The notes under the pieces were generated by a model that was not told the DNA's origin, ran no database searches, and saw only the letters and a program-made list of their open reading frames with translations. The position numbers were made by a program, and so were the translations under genes. A stretch of 64,000 nt of DNA from assembly GCF_019429535.1 (NCBI RefSeq), contig NZ_JAHXZM010000007.1, positions 123,584 through 187,583 on the forward strand. Direction: 5' to 3'. This document shows, piece by piece, positions 63,872-64,000 of this stretch (positions are counted from its first letter, which is position 1; the number at the start of each line of letters is the position of its first letter). This stretch comes from Sphingomonas citricola (GTDB lineage: Bacteria; Pseudomonadota; Alphaproteobacteria; Sphingomonadales; Sphingomonadaceae).

Positions 63872-64000
63872 ATGACCCTTCCCAAGCCCGATTGGCTGAG
63901 AGTTGGCAGCATGTGCCTTTTGGCTCTCGCCAGCGCCGCGTGTTCACCCGTTCATCGTTCACGCGACGACCGGCCTTCCCGACACTACCAACGCGGGGGG
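63872..64000 (+). CDS. Possible lipoprotein gene, cut by the window end
   Basis: A frame open to the last base. Translation begins MTLPKPDWLRVGSMCLLALA and continues SAACSPVHRSRDD. Fourteen residues in, a Met starts a short hydrophobic stretch ending with a Cys that could be a lipobox (SAAC). Only 43 codons are visible, so the call is tentative. Confidence 0.4.
   Translation, partial: MTLPKPDWLRVGSMCLLALASAACSPVHRSRDDRPSRHYQRGG

Noticed and set aside
63643..63912. An 89-codon minus-strand frame upstream of the acetamidase gene
   Set aside because: No ribosome site or family support, and it overlaps the acetamidase promoter and a plus-strand frame with a signal-like segment.

Overview
The window looks like a chromosomal segment of a Sphingomonas-type alphaproteobacterium. 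It is GC-rich. It carries 5-aminolevulinate synthase (the C4 haem route typical of alphaproteobacteria), the division-site ATPase MipZ, gltDB, a TonB-dependent receptor of the sphingomonad type, and metal sensors and channels common in that family. This assignment is inferred from gene content, not from a database search.

Positions 1 to about 32.9 kb are mostly core genome. In order: the tail of a flavin monooxygenase, a BaiN/HI0933-type flavoprotein, a VOC protein, murA, a Crp/Fnr regulator, phosphomannomutase, a membrane-tethered J-domain protein coupled to mipZ, panC, a Sel1-like protein, topA, plsY-dprA plus a small membrane protein, murI, hemA, an M48 peptidase, the hppD-hmgA-Rieske tyrosine/homogentisate block, a lipocalin, malate synthase G with a divergent LysR gene, a CsaA-like protein and a GST, gltDB, uppP, an NDUFA9-type protein and tRNA-Leu(CAG).

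At tRNA-Leu the character changes. A serine recombinase gene broken by two single-base indels overlaps the tRNA on the opposite strand. It is followed by a co-directional catabolic-type cluster (34.8-45.2 kb): carboxylesterase, SDR dehydrogenase, TonB-dependent receptor, FAD-linked 2-hydroxyacid dehydrogenase, MFS transporter, coupled AraC and FadR regulators, a remnant of an Old Yellow Enzyme-type gene, and a Yellow/dopachrome-tautomerase-like secreted protein. Short sequences related to ATCAGATA recur in its spacers and may be operators.

From 45.2 to 55.0 kb lies a metal-homeostasis block: a small membrane protein, dmeF with its sensor dmeR (which appears to start at ATT), mntP behind a manganese (yybP-ykoY) riboswitch, a second CDF exporter, and an ABC ATPase and double permease with an OprB-type porin, divergent from a second RcnR-like sensor. 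The convergent spacers of this block share a palindrome, and two of them also share a diverged repeat of about 160-180 bp.

From 55.0 to 59.3 kb is a tightly coupled five-gene operon (hydrolase, ABC-2 exporter, DesK/DesR-like two-component pair). The rest holds a GAF-GGDEF diguanylate cyclase with a small coupled partner, an M28 peptidase, an acetamidase-family protein and the start of a possible lipoprotein gene at the edge. I saw no rRNA, CRISPR array, intact insertion sequence or replication origin.
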